From: Bradyrhizobium iriomotense
GTDB taxonomy: Bacteria; Pseudomonadota; Alphaproteobacteria; Rhizobiales; Xanthobacteraceae
NCBI RefSeq assembly: GCF_030160715.1
Contig: NZ_BSOW01000017.1
Span: forward strand, 143,992 to 207,991
Length of the DNA stretch: 64,000 nucleotides
Direction: 5' to 3'
Part shown: piece by piece, positions 52,385-61,624 of the stretch
How positions within the stretch are numbered: the first letter of the stretch is position 1
Layout: each line of letters opens with the position of its first letter
Program-made: the position numbers and the translations under genes
The notes under the pieces: model-generated
What the model was told of the DNA's origin: nothing
Databases searched by the model: none
The model's input: only the letters and a program-made list of their open reading frames with translations

Positions 52385-53451
52385 TACTCCTGTCCCTCGT
52401 CCTTCGGATCGGCCTTGCTGTCGCGCACCAGACGCTCCACCGCGATGATCTCCTTGAACCACTGCTTGGTCGGCTTGGCGAAGAAGCCACCCCAACGTCC
52501 GCCTGCCGGGATGTCGTCCTTGACGCCGCTCATCGCGGTGACCTGGGCCCCATCGCCGATCTTGAGGTGGTTGTTGATGCCAACCTTTGCTCCCAGCGCC
52601 ACGTTGTCGCCGATCGTCAGGCTGCCGGCGAGGCCGATCTGAGCCGCCAGCAGGCAGTTCCGGCCGATGGTCACATTGTGGCCGATCTGGACCTGGTTGT
52701 CGATTTTGGTGCCCTCCCCGATCACGGTGTCGCGCAAGGACCCGCGATCGATCGTGGTGCCGGCGCCGACCTCGACGTCGTTCTGGATCACCACCCGTCC
52801 GGTCTGCGGGACCTTGAGGTGGCCCTCGGGGCCGAAGAAGACGAAGCCATAGCCGTCCTGGCCGATTGAGCAGCCGGGGTGGATCAGCACGTTGTTGCCG
52901 ATCAGGGCGCACTGGATGGCCGTACGGGCGCCGACGTCGCAGTCCCGGCCGATCTTCACGCCGGGGCCGATCACCGCGCCCACGCCGATGACAGTGCCGC
53001 TGCCGATCTCGACCTCGGGGCCGATGACGGCCAGCGGATCGACCACGACACCATCTTCCAGACGTGCCGTCGGATCGATGATCGCCGACGGCGCGATGCC
53101 GTCATTGCGGACCGAGGATTGCGGCCTCAGCGCGTCGCCGTGCCATTCCCGGGCGATCCTGACGAAGGCGCGGAACGGTTGCGCCACCCGCAGCGCGGCG
53201 ACGTGGGCCGGCACCTGCGCCTCGAAGCGCGCGCTGACGAGGCACGCGCCGGCCTTGGTCGCCTTGAGCTGGTCGAGATATTTGAGGTTGTCGAAGAACG
53301 TCAGGTGCATCGGGCCGGCTTCGTCGAGCGAAGCCAGCCCCGTGATGATGTGGCCGGCCCGGCTCGGGTCGACCAGCTGCGCCTTCGTCAGCGTGGCGAT
53401 ATCAGCCAGCGCCGACGCAGGCGGCTTCTTGAAGAAGGACGGCTGCGCCAT
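52384..53451 (-). CDS. lpxD: UDP-3-O-acylglucosamine N-acyltransferase
   Basis: The 355-aa enzyme adds the second 3-hydroxyacyl chain, on N2. It has an N-terminal uridine-binding domain (about 1-105), a left-handed beta-helix of hexapeptide repeats (about 110-300; IGSGTVIGVGAVIGPGVKIG), the catalytic-histidine segment QIGHNVTIGRNCLLA and a C-terminal helix (FAKPTKQWFKEIIAVERLVR). Length is normal. bamA lies 32 nt upstream. Confidence 0.97.
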   Translation of the reverse strand: MAQPSFFKKPPASALADIATLTKAQLVDPSRAGHIITGLASLDEAGPMHLTFFDNLKYLDQLKATKAGACLVSARFEAQVPAHVAALRVAQPFRAFVRIAREWHGDALRPQSSVRNDGIAPSAIIDPTARLEDGVVVDPLAVIGPEVEIGSGTVIGVGAVIGPGVKIGRDCDVGARTAIQCALIGNNVLIHPGCSIGQDGYGFVFFGPEGHLKVPQTGRVVIQNDVEVGAGTTIDRGSLRDTVIGEGTKIDNQVQIGHNVTIGRNCLLAAQIGLAGSLTIGDNVALGAKVGINNHLKIGDGAQVTAMSGVKDDIPAGGRWGGFFAKPTKQWFKEIIAVERLVRDSKADPKDEGQE

Positions 53452-53483
53452 TCCACCCCGTCGAGGTCCGGCCGGAGATCAGC

Positions 53484-56036
53484 TTAGAACGACGTACCGC
53501 CGCCGAACCTGAACTGCTGCACGCGGTCATACGCACCCTTGGTGAGCGGCACTGCGTAGTCGAAGCGCAGCGGTCCGAACGGAGACTGCCAGATCAGACC
53601 GACACCCACCGACGAGCGGACGACGTTGCCGTTGTCATACACCAATCCGGTACAGGTTCCAGGCGTGGCCGGGTTGACGGTCGACGGCGTACAGTTCGAG
53701 TTCTTCGTCGTCGTCGTTTCGCCGGTGAGCGCCCAGGTCGTCGGGCCCTGGTAGTCGTAAAGACCGCCAGCGTCGGCATAGACCGCGCCCTTCAGGCCCA
53801 CTTCCTTGGGCAGGAACCAGAACGGCATCTGCAATTCGAGCGAAGCGCCCCAGTACTTGGTGCCGCCGAGCGCGTCCTGCGTGCCGTAGGGATTGAGGTC
53901 GCGCGGACCGATGCCGTTCGGCGCAAAGCCGCGGACGAGGTTCGGACCCATCTGGAAGTGATCGAGCATGCGCAGGTCGGTGCTGCCCCACTTGTTGAGG
54001 ATACCGCCCTGCACGTGGACGAGGCCGACGAGATCGGACACCAGCGACTGGTAGTACTTCGCATCGACCGCAGTCTTCAGGTAGGAGACGTCGCCGCCGA
54101 CGCCAGCGAAGTCCTGCCGGAAGTCGACCAGGAGGCCGTCAGTCGGGTTCTTGTTGTTGTCGAGCGTGTTGTAGGTCAGCGTATAGCCCAGCGCCGAGGT
54201 CAGCGTCTTGCCACCAGCCAGTTCCTTGCGCACCGGCAGCGAGGCTTCGCCGTTCTGGTAGCAGCCAAGGCTGTTGGTCGTGCCCGCCAGACTGATGCCA
54301 TTCGCGTTCGCAAAGGCCGGGCTCATGAAGTTCGGGTCGCCCAGCGTGTTGTTACAGTCCTGCAGGTAGGACGGCAGCGTGATTTCCTGACGGTAGACCG
54401 AATAGCGCAGCTGCAAGGCCAGATCTTCACGCAAGGAGAAGCCGAGCCGCGGGCTGAAGCCGAGCGTCTTGGTGCCGTAGGAGATGTAGCTGTTGGACAG
54501 CTGCGTACGCTGATAGAGGTCGAGGCCGAGCGCGACGCGGTAGTCGAGCAGGTACGGTTCGACGAACGACAGCGAGTAGCCGCGCGCATATTGGCCGTAG
54601 GTGACGGAGGCCTTGGCGAACAGGCCGCGGCCGAGAAGGTTGCGCTCGGAGACCGAGACTTCGGCCAGCGCGCCGTCGGTCGTGGAGTAGCCACCCGACA
54701 CCGAGAAGTCGCCGGTGGACTTTTCCTCGAGATCGACGATCAGGACCACGCGGTCGCTGGACGAGCCGGGCTCGGTGGTGATCTTGACGCTCTTGAAGAA
54801 GTCGAGGTTCTTCAGGCGGCGCTCGGCGCGATCGACCAGCGCACGGTTATAGGCGTCGCCCTCGGAGAGGTCGAACTCGCGCCGGATCACGTAGTCGCGC
54901 GTGCGGACGTTGCCGCGGATGTTGATGCGCTCGATATAGGTGCGCGGACCTTCGTCGATGTTGAACACGACCGACACGGTGTGCGCATCGAAATTACGGT
55001 CGCCACCGGGCCGCACCACGGCGAAGGCAAAGCCGCGGCGCGAGGCCTCGATCTGCATTTCCTCGACCGACTTCTCGACCGATTCGACGTTGTAGAGCGA
55101 GCCGACGTTGACGCGCGAATAGGTGCGCAGCACGGTGGGATCGAAGTTCGGGATGCTGGTGCGGAAGTCGACCGAGCCGACGCGGTACTGCTGGCCTTCC
55201 TCGATCTTGAAGGTGACAAGGAATCCCTTCTTCTCCGGATCGTATTCGGTGATCGCAGCGACCACCTGCACGTCAGCGAAGCCGTGCTTGAGGTAGAAAC
55301 GGCGAATCAGGTCGCGGTCGGCCTCGACCCGGTCCGGATCGTAGACGTCGGCACTACCGAGGAAGCTCAGGAGATTAGTCTCACGGGTCTTGATGACGTC
55401 CCTCAGGCGATAGCTTGAGTAGGCAACGTTACCGACGAAGTCGATCGACTTGACGCCGGTCTTGACGCCCTCGTCGACCGTGAAGATCAGATCGACGCGG
55501 TTGTTCGGCTGCTCGATGATCTCCGGCGTGACGTGCACGTCGTAGCGGCCGGAGCGGCGATAGATTTCCGCGATCCGCAGCGTGTCCGACTGGACCACGG
55601 CGCGGGAGAACGTGCCCCGCGGCTTGGACTGGACTTCGGCGGTGAGCTGCTCGTCCTTGATTTTCTTGTTGCCCTCGAAGGCGACGCGGCCGATGACGGC
55701 GTTTTCGACCACCGAAACCACGATCCGGCCGCCGACGCGGTTGATCTTCACGTCCTGGAACAGGCCGGTCTCGATCAACGCCTTGAGGCCGTCGTCGATC
55801 GCCGCCTGGTCAAGGCGCCCGCCGGGGCCCGGCTTGAAATAGGAACGAATGGTCTCGACCTCGACACGGCGGTTCCCTTCCACCGAGATCGAATCCACGG
55901 TCTGAGCCGCAGCGGACGAAGACACAGCGACAGCCCCGACCGGAGCAAGCACCGGCACGCCGAACATGATCAGGGTGGCAAGCAGACCCCCCCGGACTCG
56001 CATTCCAAACATCATGCGCAACGCGCCCTCAATCAT
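53484..56036 (-). CDS. bamA: Outer membrane protein assembly factor BamA
   Basis: The 850-aa BamA folds and inserts beta-barrels into the outer membrane. After a signal peptide (about 1-45, ending SSSAAAQ) come five POTRA domains (about 47-440; QTVDSISVEGNRRVEVETI, YIERINIRGNVRTRDYVIRR) and a 16-strand barrel with the family loop MGPNLVRGFAPNGIGPRDLN and the terminal phenylalanine (RFGGGTSF). The ATG at 56036 is chosen, though ATGs at 56015/56012 could equally give a signal peptide. The open frame to 56180 is not plausible as a leader. rseP lies 157 nt upstream. Confidence 0.96.
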   Translation of the reverse strand: MIEGALRMMFGMRVRGGLLATLIMFGVPVLAPVGAVAVSSSAAAQTVDSISVEGNRRVEVETIRSYFKPGPGGRLDQAAIDDGLKALIETGLFQDVKINRVGGRIVVSVVENAVIGRVAFEGNKKIKDEQLTAEVQSKPRGTFSRAVVQSDTLRIAEIYRRSGRYDVHVTPEIIEQPNNRVDLIFTVDEGVKTGVKSIDFVGNVAYSSYRLRDVIKTRETNLLSFLGSADVYDPDRVEADRDLIRRFYLKHGFADVQVVAAITEYDPEKKGFLVTFKIEEGQQYRVGSVDFRTSIPNFDPTVLRTYSRVNVGSLYNVESVEKSVEEMQIEASRRGFAFAVVRPGGDRNFDAHTVSVVFNIDEGPRTYIERINIRGNVRTRDYVIRREFDLSEGDAYNRALVDRAERRLKNLDFFKSVKITTEPGSSSDRVVLIVDLEEKSTGDFSVSGGYSTTDGALAEVSVSERNLLGRGLFAKASVTYGQYARGYSLSFVEPYLLDYRVALGLDLYQRTQLSNSYISYGTKTLGFSPRLGFSLREDLALQLRYSVYRQEITLPSYLQDCNNTLGDPNFMSPAFANANGISLAGTTNSLGCYQNGEASLPVRKELAGGKTLTSALGYTLTYNTLDNNKNPTDGLLVDFRQDFAGVGGDVSYLKTAVDAKYYQSLVSDLVGLVHVQGGILNKWGSTDLRMLDHFQMGPNLVRGFAPNGIGPRDLNPYGTQDALGGTKYWGASLELQMPFWFLPKEVGLKGAVYADAGGLYDYQGPTTWALTGETTTTKNSNCTPSTVNPATPGTCTGLVYDNGNVVRSSVGVGLIWQSPFGPLRFDYAVPLTKGAYDRVQQFRFGGGTSF

Positions 56037-56193
56037 TCCAACCCAGACCCAACCCCAACGCCCGGTCCGAGAGATTCCCCAAGTTTCACGCCGCTTGTAG
56101 CTAATTTCATCGACGCCGCAAACGGCCGAGCGCGCCGTAATTTCATTTCGATCCAAGACGTTGCCCAAGAGCAACGTCACAAAAAAGCCCCTA

Positions 56194-57345
56194 TCAGGAT
56201 GCCGCCAGATGGAGGATGTCGTTGTAGGTCGCGAACACCATCAACATCAGTACAAGTCCGAGCCCGATTCGGAACCCCATTTCCTGCGCGCGCTCGGACA
56301 AAGGCCGGCCCCGCACCGCCTCCACCGCATAGAACAAAAGGTGCCCACCATCGAGCAGCGGAACCGGGAAAAGGTTCAACAGCCCGATCGAGATCGACAG
56401 CACCGCGGCCAGATGTACCAGCGCCGCAAGCCCAATGGTCGCGACCTGTCCGGAGATCTGGGCGATTCGTAGGGGTCCGCCGACCTGGTCGGCCGCTTCG
56501 CGGCCCGTAAAGACCCCGCCGATATAGGCCAGCGTCCGGTCGATCACGAACCAGGTTTCCTTCACGCCCAGCCACAGCGCTGTGGCCGGATCGACCTTCT
56601 CGGTGACGGTGTCACCGGCCGCTGTCTGCCGGGTGATTCCGAGCACACCGAGCCGGTGCACATTGCCGAACGGATCCTTTACCTCGCGCAACTCAGGGGT
56701 CCCGGCCAGATCGACCAGGGAATCACCCCGCTTCACGGTGAAGGTCAGCTTGTCGCCGGCATGCGTGCCGACGATCCGCTGCATGTCGGAGAAGCTTCCG
56801 ATCTTGGCTCCGTCGATGGCGGTCACGATGTCGCCGACCTGGAAGCCGGCCGCAGCCGCAGCACTGCCCGCCTCGATCTTGTCGACTCGCGCCGTCGTCG
56901 ACGGCTTGCCGAAGAAGGTGAAAAGACAGGTGAAGATCACGATCGCGAGCAGGAAGTTCGCGATCGGTCCGGCCGCGACGATCGCAGCCCTCGGGCCGAC
57001 CTTCTTGTGATGGAAGCTGCCGGCGCGTTCCTCCGCCGACATCGCAGCCAGCGTCTCGGCCGACGGCGTTGAAGCCTCGGTGTCGTCGCCGAAGAATTTG
57101 ACATAGCCGCCGAGCGGGATCGCCGAGATCTTCCAGCGCGTGCCATGGCGGTCGTTGAAGCCCACGAGCTCGGGGCCGAAGCCGAGCGAAAAGGTCAACA
57201 CCTTCACACCGGCCCAGCGCGCGACCAGGAAATGGCCGAGCTCATGGAAGAACACAACGATGGTCAGGACGAACAAGAAGGGGATCACGTAGCCGATGAG
57301 CCCATGGCTCAACGTGCTGAAACTATGGAGAAAAAACTCAATCAT
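56194..57345 (-). CDS. rseP: Site-2 intramembrane metalloprotease RseP
   Basis: The 383-aa M50 protease cleaves membrane-embedded anti-sigma factors and leftover signal peptides. The zinc motif is HELGHFLVARWAG in the first membrane helix, with the third ligand in NLFPVPLLDGGHLL near the end and the family SLGFGPEL and IPLGGYVKFFG. One PDZ domain is visible (about 130-210; VDKIEAGSAAAAAGFQVGDI), against two in E. coli RseP, as in other alphaproteobacteria. dxr lies 45 nt upstream on the same strand. Confidence 0.95.
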   Translation of the reverse strand: MIEFFLHSFSTLSHGLIGYVIPFLFVLTIVVFFHELGHFLVARWAGVKVLTFSLGFGPELVGFNDRHGTRWKISAIPLGGYVKFFGDDTEASTPSAETLAAMSAEERAGSFHHKKVGPRAAIVAAGPIANFLLAIVIFTCLFTFFGKPSTTARVDKIEAGSAAAAAGFQVGDIVTAIDGAKIGSFSDMQRIVGTHAGDKLTFTVKRGDSLVDLAGTPELREVKDPFGNVHRLGVLGITRQTAAGDTVTEKVDPATALWLGVKETWFVIDRTLAYIGGVFTGREAADQVGGPLRIAQISGQVATIGLAALVHLAAVLSISIGLLNLFPVPLLDGGHLLFYAVEAVRGRPLSERAQEMGFRIGLGLVLMLMVFATYNDILHLAAS

Positions 57346-57390
57346 CGATTCCCCTTAACCCAGGGCCTCGCGGCCCCGGTCCCGAACCTT

Positions 57391-58614
57391 CTAGGTTGCC
57401 TTTAAGGCAATTTGAGGCAATAGGGTGGCCGCTCTATTTCGCGCAACATGGTCAACGGTGATCGCATCATCCGCCGAGGACAAGGGCGCCAGATTGCCGC
57501 CCTTGACCCAGTCTTCCAGTGTCGCTTCGACCAGCCGCGCGATGGCGCCAAATCTGATCTTGCCGGCGATGAAGGCCGCCACCGCGACCTCGTTCGCAGC
57601 ATTATATACCGTAGTTGCGCCGCGTCCGGTCCTTAACGAATCGTAAGCCAGCCGCAGTCCCGGGAAGCGTTCGAAATCCGGCGCCTCGAAGGTCAATTGC
57701 CCGATCTTGGCCAGGTCGAGCTTGGCGGCAGGTCCCTTGATGCGGTCGGGCCAGCCGAGGCAGTGCGCGATCGGCGTGCGCATGTCGGGCGCGCCGAGCT
57801 GGGCAACGACCGAGCAGTCGGAGAATTCGACCATGCCGTGGATGATCGACTGCGGATGGACCAGCACGTCGATCTCGTCCGGCTTCAAGGCGAACAGATA
57901 GGACGCCTCGATCACCTCGAGGCCCTTGTTCATCATCGAGGCGGAATCGATCGTGATCTTCTGGCCCATGCTCCAGTTCGGATGCTTGAGCGCCTGGGCC
58001 AGCGTCGCCTGCTCGATGTCGGCGCTTTTCCAGGTGCGGAACGGGCCACCCGAGGCCGTGATGATGACGCGCACGAGCTCGTCACGATTGCCCGAGCTCA
58101 GCGCCTGGAACAGCGCGTTGTGCTCGGAATCGGCGGGCAGAATGCAGGCGCCCGCCTTGGCGGCGCGCTGCATGAAGAAATCGCCGGCGCAGACGAGGCA
58201 TTCCTTGTTGGCGAGCGCTACATGGGCGCCGCGATCGACCGCGGCGAGCGCGGGCTTCAGTCCGGCCGCGCCGCTCACCGCCGCCATCACCCAGTCGGCC
58301 GGCCGTGCGCCGGCCTCGATGACAGCGCTCTCGCCAGCACCGCATTCGGTCTTGGTGCCGGCGAGCGCGTCCTTGAGCGCGGCAAGCTTCGAGGCGTCGG
58401 CAATGGCGACGAAGCGCGCGGAAAACTCTTTCGCAAGCTTTGCAAGCGCCTCGACGTTGCCGTTGGCGGTCAGCGCCTCGACGCGATAGCGCTCAGGCGC
58501 CGCGCGCAACAGATCCATCGTGCTGTCGCCGATCGAGCCGGTGGCACCGAGGACGGTGACGCTGCGCACCGCGGATGCCGCGGGCTTGTTGTTACGCAAA
58601 GGGACTGGGCTCAT
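57391..58614 (-). CDS. dxr: 1-deoxy-D-xylulose-5-phosphate reductoisomerase
   Basis: The 407-aa enzyme makes 2-C-methyl-D-erythritol-4-phosphate with NADPH, the committed step of the MEP isoprenoid pathway. Seen are the nucleotide loop VTVLGATGSIGDSTMDLL, ALANKECLVCAGDFFM, LPADSEHNALFQAL (metal ligands) and TIDSASMMNKGLEVIEASYL. The ATG at 58614 lies 4 nt past the cdsA stop. The frame open to 58674 overlaps cdsA and is rejected. uppS, which uses the isoprenoid product, is two genes upstream. Confidence 0.97.
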   Translation of the reverse strand: MSPVPLRNNKPAASAVRSVTVLGATGSIGDSTMDLLRAAPERYRVEALTANGNVEALAKLAKEFSARFVAIADASKLAALKDALAGTKTECGAGESAVIEAGARPADWVMAAVSGAAGLKPALAAVDRGAHVALANKECLVCAGDFFMQRAAKAGACILPADSEHNALFQALSSGNRDELVRVIITASGGPFRTWKSADIEQATLAQALKHPNWSMGQKITIDSASMMNKGLEVIEASYLFALKPDEIDVLVHPQSIIHGMVEFSDCSVVAQLGAPDMRTPIAHCLGWPDRIKGPAAKLDLAKIGQLTFEAPDFERFPGLRLAYDSLRTGRGATTVYNAANEVAVAAFIAGKIRFGAIARLVEATLEDWVKGGNLAPLSSADDAITVDHVARNRAATLLPQIALKAT

Positions 58615-58618
58615 TGTT

Positions 58619-59461
58619 TCACCAAACCATAAGACCGCTTCCCGCGCTATGCACACCATGGCGCAGGATGCCAAAAATCGAGGCCACCAGGACGGCGGCG
58701 ATAAAGCCGTCCAGGCGGTCCATCAAGCCGCCATGGCCGGGAATTAAGTGACTGGAATCCTTGACCCCGAACCGCCGCTTGACCGCGGACTCGAAGAGGT
58801 CGCCGGCTTGCGAGACCACCGACAGGACAGCGCTCAGGACCAATAGCGGCACCGCCTTGCCGAGGCCGAAGGCGGCAAAGCCGCCGGCCACCGCGAGGCT
58901 CGCAACGAACCCGCCGAGCGCGCCGGCCCAGGTCTTCTTCGGGCTCACGCGCGGCCACAATTTCGGACCGCCGATGCTCCGGCCGGCGAAATAGCCGCCG
59001 ATATCGGTCGCCCAGACCACCAGCAGCACGAACATCAGCGCGACAAACCCGTTCACGGGATCCTGGCGCACGAGCACCGAGGCCACGAGTGCTGCAACGG
59101 CATAGAGAAAACCTGCCGCCGCCCAGCCGCGCTGGTCTTTGGCAAGAACGGCAATGCAGACGAGGCCGAGGACGCCGACCAGGACGACGGGGGTCAGCCA
59201 GCCCAAAGCGACGCAGAAGCCCATGACGGCAAGAGCGATCGTGCCGGCCCCGGTCGGCCCCGCCTTCCCTGCCCCGACCACCGTCAGCCATTCCACGTAC
59301 AACCCGATCGAGGTGAGCGTGACCAGGAACGCCCAGATCCAGCCGCCGGCATAGGCGAGCGCGATCGCCAGCGGCGCCAGCACGAGAGCCGCCAGGACAC
59401 GCATCATCAGGTTGCTTGAAGCCGGCGTTGAGCCCGCCGGCGCGGCGTCGTTTTCGGTCAC
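58619..59461 (-). CDS. cdsA: Phosphatidate cytidylyltransferase
   Basis: The 280-aa inner-membrane enzyme makes CDP-diacylglycerol from phosphatidate and CTP. It has about eight membrane helices and the family signature near the C-terminus (SQAGDLFESAVKRRFGVKDS, then SHLIPGHGGLMDRLDGF). The start is GTG at 59461, overlapping the uppS stop as GTGA. An internal ATG at 59407 (MMRVLAALVLAPL) directly before the first helix is a possible alternative. Confidence 0.95.
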   Translation of the reverse strand: MTENDAAPAGSTPASSNLMMRVLAALVLAPLAIALAYAGGWIWAFLVTLTSIGLYVEWLTVVGAGKAGPTGAGTIALAVMGFCVALGWLTPVVLVGVLGLVCIAVLAKDQRGWAAAGFLYAVAALVASVLVRQDPVNGFVALMFVLLVVWATDIGGYFAGRSIGGPKLWPRVSPKKTWAGALGGFVASLAVAGGFAAFGLGKAVPLLVLSAVLSVVSQAGDLFESAVKRRFGVKDSSHLIPGHGGLMDRLDGFIAAVLVASIFGILRHGVHSAGSGLMVW

Positions 59462-60216
59462 GAGGCGGTTTTCGCGACCAGGCCGCCGAAACGGCGCTCG
59501 CGTCTGGCAAATTCGGCGATTGCGCCTTCAAGCGCGGCCTTGTCGAAATCCGGCCAATGGATCGGCACGAACACCAGCTCGCTATAGGCCGCCTGCCACA
59601 TCAGGAAATTGGACAGGCGCTGCTCGCCGGAAGTGCGGATGATGAGATCGGGATCGGGGATCTCGGGTGCGTCGAGATAGTGCCCGAGCGTCTCGGCATC
59701 GATCGAGGCCGGATCGCGCTTGCCTTCGGCGACTTCGCGCGCGAGCTTTTGCGCCGCTTTCGCGATCTCCTGCCGCGAGCCGTAGTTGAAGGCGACGATG
59801 AGGGTGAGACGCGTGTTGTTGCGCGTCAGCTCCTCGGCCTCGTTCAGAAGGGCGCAGATGTCGCTTTCGAGACCCTCGCGCTCGCCGATGATGCGCACCT
59901 TGACGCCATCGCGGTGCAGGCTCGCGAGATCGTTGCGGATGAAGCGGCGCAACAGGCCGAAAAGATCGCCGATCTCGCTCGCCGGACGCGACCAGTTCTC
60001 CGAGCTGAAGGAGAAGATGGTGAGATAGCGGATGCCGAGCTCGTGCGAGGCACGGACGACGCGGCGCAGCGCTTCCACGCCGCGGCGGTGGCCCTCGGCG
60101 CGCGGCAAGCCACGTGCAGCCGCCCAGCGCCCGTTGCCATCCATGATGATGGCGACATGCGCGGGCGCCTCGGACCTTTCCGGTCCTTCCGTGACGGGCG
60201 CTGCGGCGTTGGACAT
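59458..60216 (-). CDS. uppS: Undecaprenyl diphosphate synthase
   Basis: The 252-aa cis-prenyltransferase builds the C55 carrier lipid for peptidoglycan and O-antigen. Conserved segments are HVAIIMDGNGRWAAARGLPR with the catalytic Asp, HRRGVEALRRVV, YLTIFSFSSENWSRP, LIVAFNYGSRQEI and DLIIRTSGEQRLSNFLMWQA. A 20-residue N-terminal tail (SNAAAPVTEGPERSEAP) precedes the domain. frr is 12 nt upstream. Confidence 0.97.
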   Translation of the reverse strand: MSNAAAPVTEGPERSEAPAHVAIIMDGNGRWAAARGLPRAEGHRRGVEALRRVVRASHELGIRYLTIFSFSSENWSRPASEIGDLFGLLRRFIRNDLASLHRDGVKVRIIGEREGLESDICALLNEAEELTRNNTRLTLIVAFNYGSRQEIAKAAQKLAREVAEGKRDPASIDAETLGHYLDAPEIPDPDLIIRTSGEQRLSNFLMWQAAYSELVFVPIHWPDFDKAALEGAIAEFARRERRFGGLVAKTAS

Positions 60217-60228
60217 GAAGGCGATGCC

Positions 60229-60792
60229 TTAGACGGTGAGAATTTCTTTTTCCTTGGCTGCCAGCAGCTGGTCGATCTCAGTGATCGTGCCGTCGGTGGC
60301 CTTCTGCACCTCGTCAGCGTGACGCTTCTGGTCGTCCTCCGACATCTCGTGGTTCTTCTCGAGCTTCTTGAGAACGTCGAGACCGTCGCGGCGGACGTGG
60401 CGCACCGCGACCTTGGCGGCTTCGGCGTATTTGTGCGCGACCTTGACCAGTTCCTTGCGCCGCTCCTCGTTGAGCTCGGGAATGCGCAGGCGCAGCACCT
60501 GGCCTTCGGTCGCGGGCGACAGGCCGAGATTGGAATCGACGATCGCCTTTTCGACCGGCTTGACCATCGACTTGTCCCAGACCTGGACCGAGATCAGCCG
60601 CGGCTCCGGCACGCTGACGGTGGCGAGCTGATTGAGCGGCATGTGGCTGCCGTAAGCCTCGACCTGGACCGGGTCGAGCATCGAGGCCGACGCGCGCCCG
60701 GTGCGCAGGCCGCCGAGCTCGTGCTTGAGAGACTGGGCGGCGCCTTGCATGCGGCGCTTCAATTCATTGAGGTCGAAATTACCCGTGGCCAT
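60229..60792 (-). CDS. frr: Ribosome recycling factor
   Basis: The 187-aa tRNA-mimic splits terminated ribosomes together with EF-G. It has the N-terminal helix (LNELKRRMQGAAQSLKHEL) with GLRTGRASASMLD, then the second domain (LNQLATVSVPEPRLISVQVW) and the conserved LRLRIPELNEERRKELVKVA. GGGAG stands before the ATG at 60792, so the preceding GTG is not used. pyrH is 54 nt upstream. Confidence 0.97.
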   Translation of the reverse strand: MATGNFDLNELKRRMQGAAQSLKHELGGLRTGRASASMLDPVQVEAYGSHMPLNQLATVSVPEPRLISVQVWDKSMVKPVEKAIVDSNLGLSPATEGQVLRLRIPELNEERRKELVKVAHKYAEAAKVAVRHVRRDGLDVLKKLEKNHEMSEDDQKRHADEVQKATDGTITEIDQLLAAKEKEILTV

Positions 60793-60846
60793 CACTCTCT
60801 CCCTTCAGATCCTTGGCCGAGCGCGCGAGCTGCGCCTGGCGGCCCG

Positions 60847-61563
60847 TCAGCCGGCGACGATCGTCCCGTGGCCGATGCCGCGCAAAATCGCGCTGATCGA
60901 GCCCGGCTCGGCGATCGAGAATACGATGATAGGCAGCGACGTCTCGCGGGCAAGCGCGAAGGCGGTCGCATCCATCACCTTGTAGCCACCCTCGATCGCC
61001 TGCGAATGCGTCAGCCGGTCGAAGCGCTTGGCGGCCGGATCCTTCTTGGGATCGGCCGAGTAGACGCCGTCGACATTGGTCGCCTTGAGGACGGCCTCGG
61101 CGCCGATCTCGGCGGCGCGCAGCACCGCCGTCGTGTCGGTCGTGAAGAACGGATTGCCGGTTCCGCCGCCGAGCAGCACGATTCGGCCCTCGGCGAGGTA
61201 TTTGTGCGCCGCGGCGCGAGTGAACAGCTCGGAAATCTCGGGCATGACGAAGGCCGACAGGGTGCGCGCCGGCGTGCCCTTGCGCTCGATCGCCGCTTCC
61301 ACCGCGAGGCAGTTCATCACGGTGGCGAGCATGCCCATGGTGTCGCCGGTCGGGCGCGACACGCCGCGGGAGGAAACCTCGACGCCGCGAACGATATTGC
61401 CGCCGCCGATCACCACCGCGACCTCGGCGCCGAGCTGGCGGGCGGCGATCAGATCGTCGGCAACCCGGTCAACCGTCGCCTGGTCGATCCCAAAACCCTG
61501 CTGTCCCGCGAGATATTCGCCGGACAGCTTGATCACCACGCGACGGTAGACCGGATCAGTCAT
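60847..61563 (-). CDS. pyrH: Uridylate kinase
   Basis: The 238-aa amino-acid-kinase-fold enzyme phosphorylates UMP to UDP and is a hexamer allosterically controlled by GTP and UTP in other bacteria. Conserved are RRVVIKLSGEYLAG, AVVIGGGNIVRGVE, DTMGMLATVMNCLAVEAAIE, VLLGGGTGNPFFTTDTTAVL and KATNVDGVYSADPKK. AAGGAAAG precedes the ATG at 61563, so the longer frame to 61710 is rejected. It lies 61 nt after tsf. Confidence 0.97.
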   Translation of the reverse strand: MTDPVYRRVVIKLSGEYLAGQQGFGIDQATVDRVADDLIAARQLGAEVAVVIGGGNIVRGVEVSSRGVSRPTGDTMGMLATVMNCLAVEAAIERKGTPARTLSAFVMPEISELFTRAAAHKYLAEGRIVLLGGGTGNPFFTTDTTAVLRAAEIGAEAVLKATNVDGVYSADPKKDPAAKRFDRLTHSQAIEGGYKVMDATAFALARETSLPIIVFSIAEPGSISAILRGIGHGTIVAG

Positions 61564-61624
61564 GAGCACTTTCCTTCTCCGGGCGCCGCTTCCGGCGGCA
61601 CGCCGGAAGGAAACGTCCCGGCGC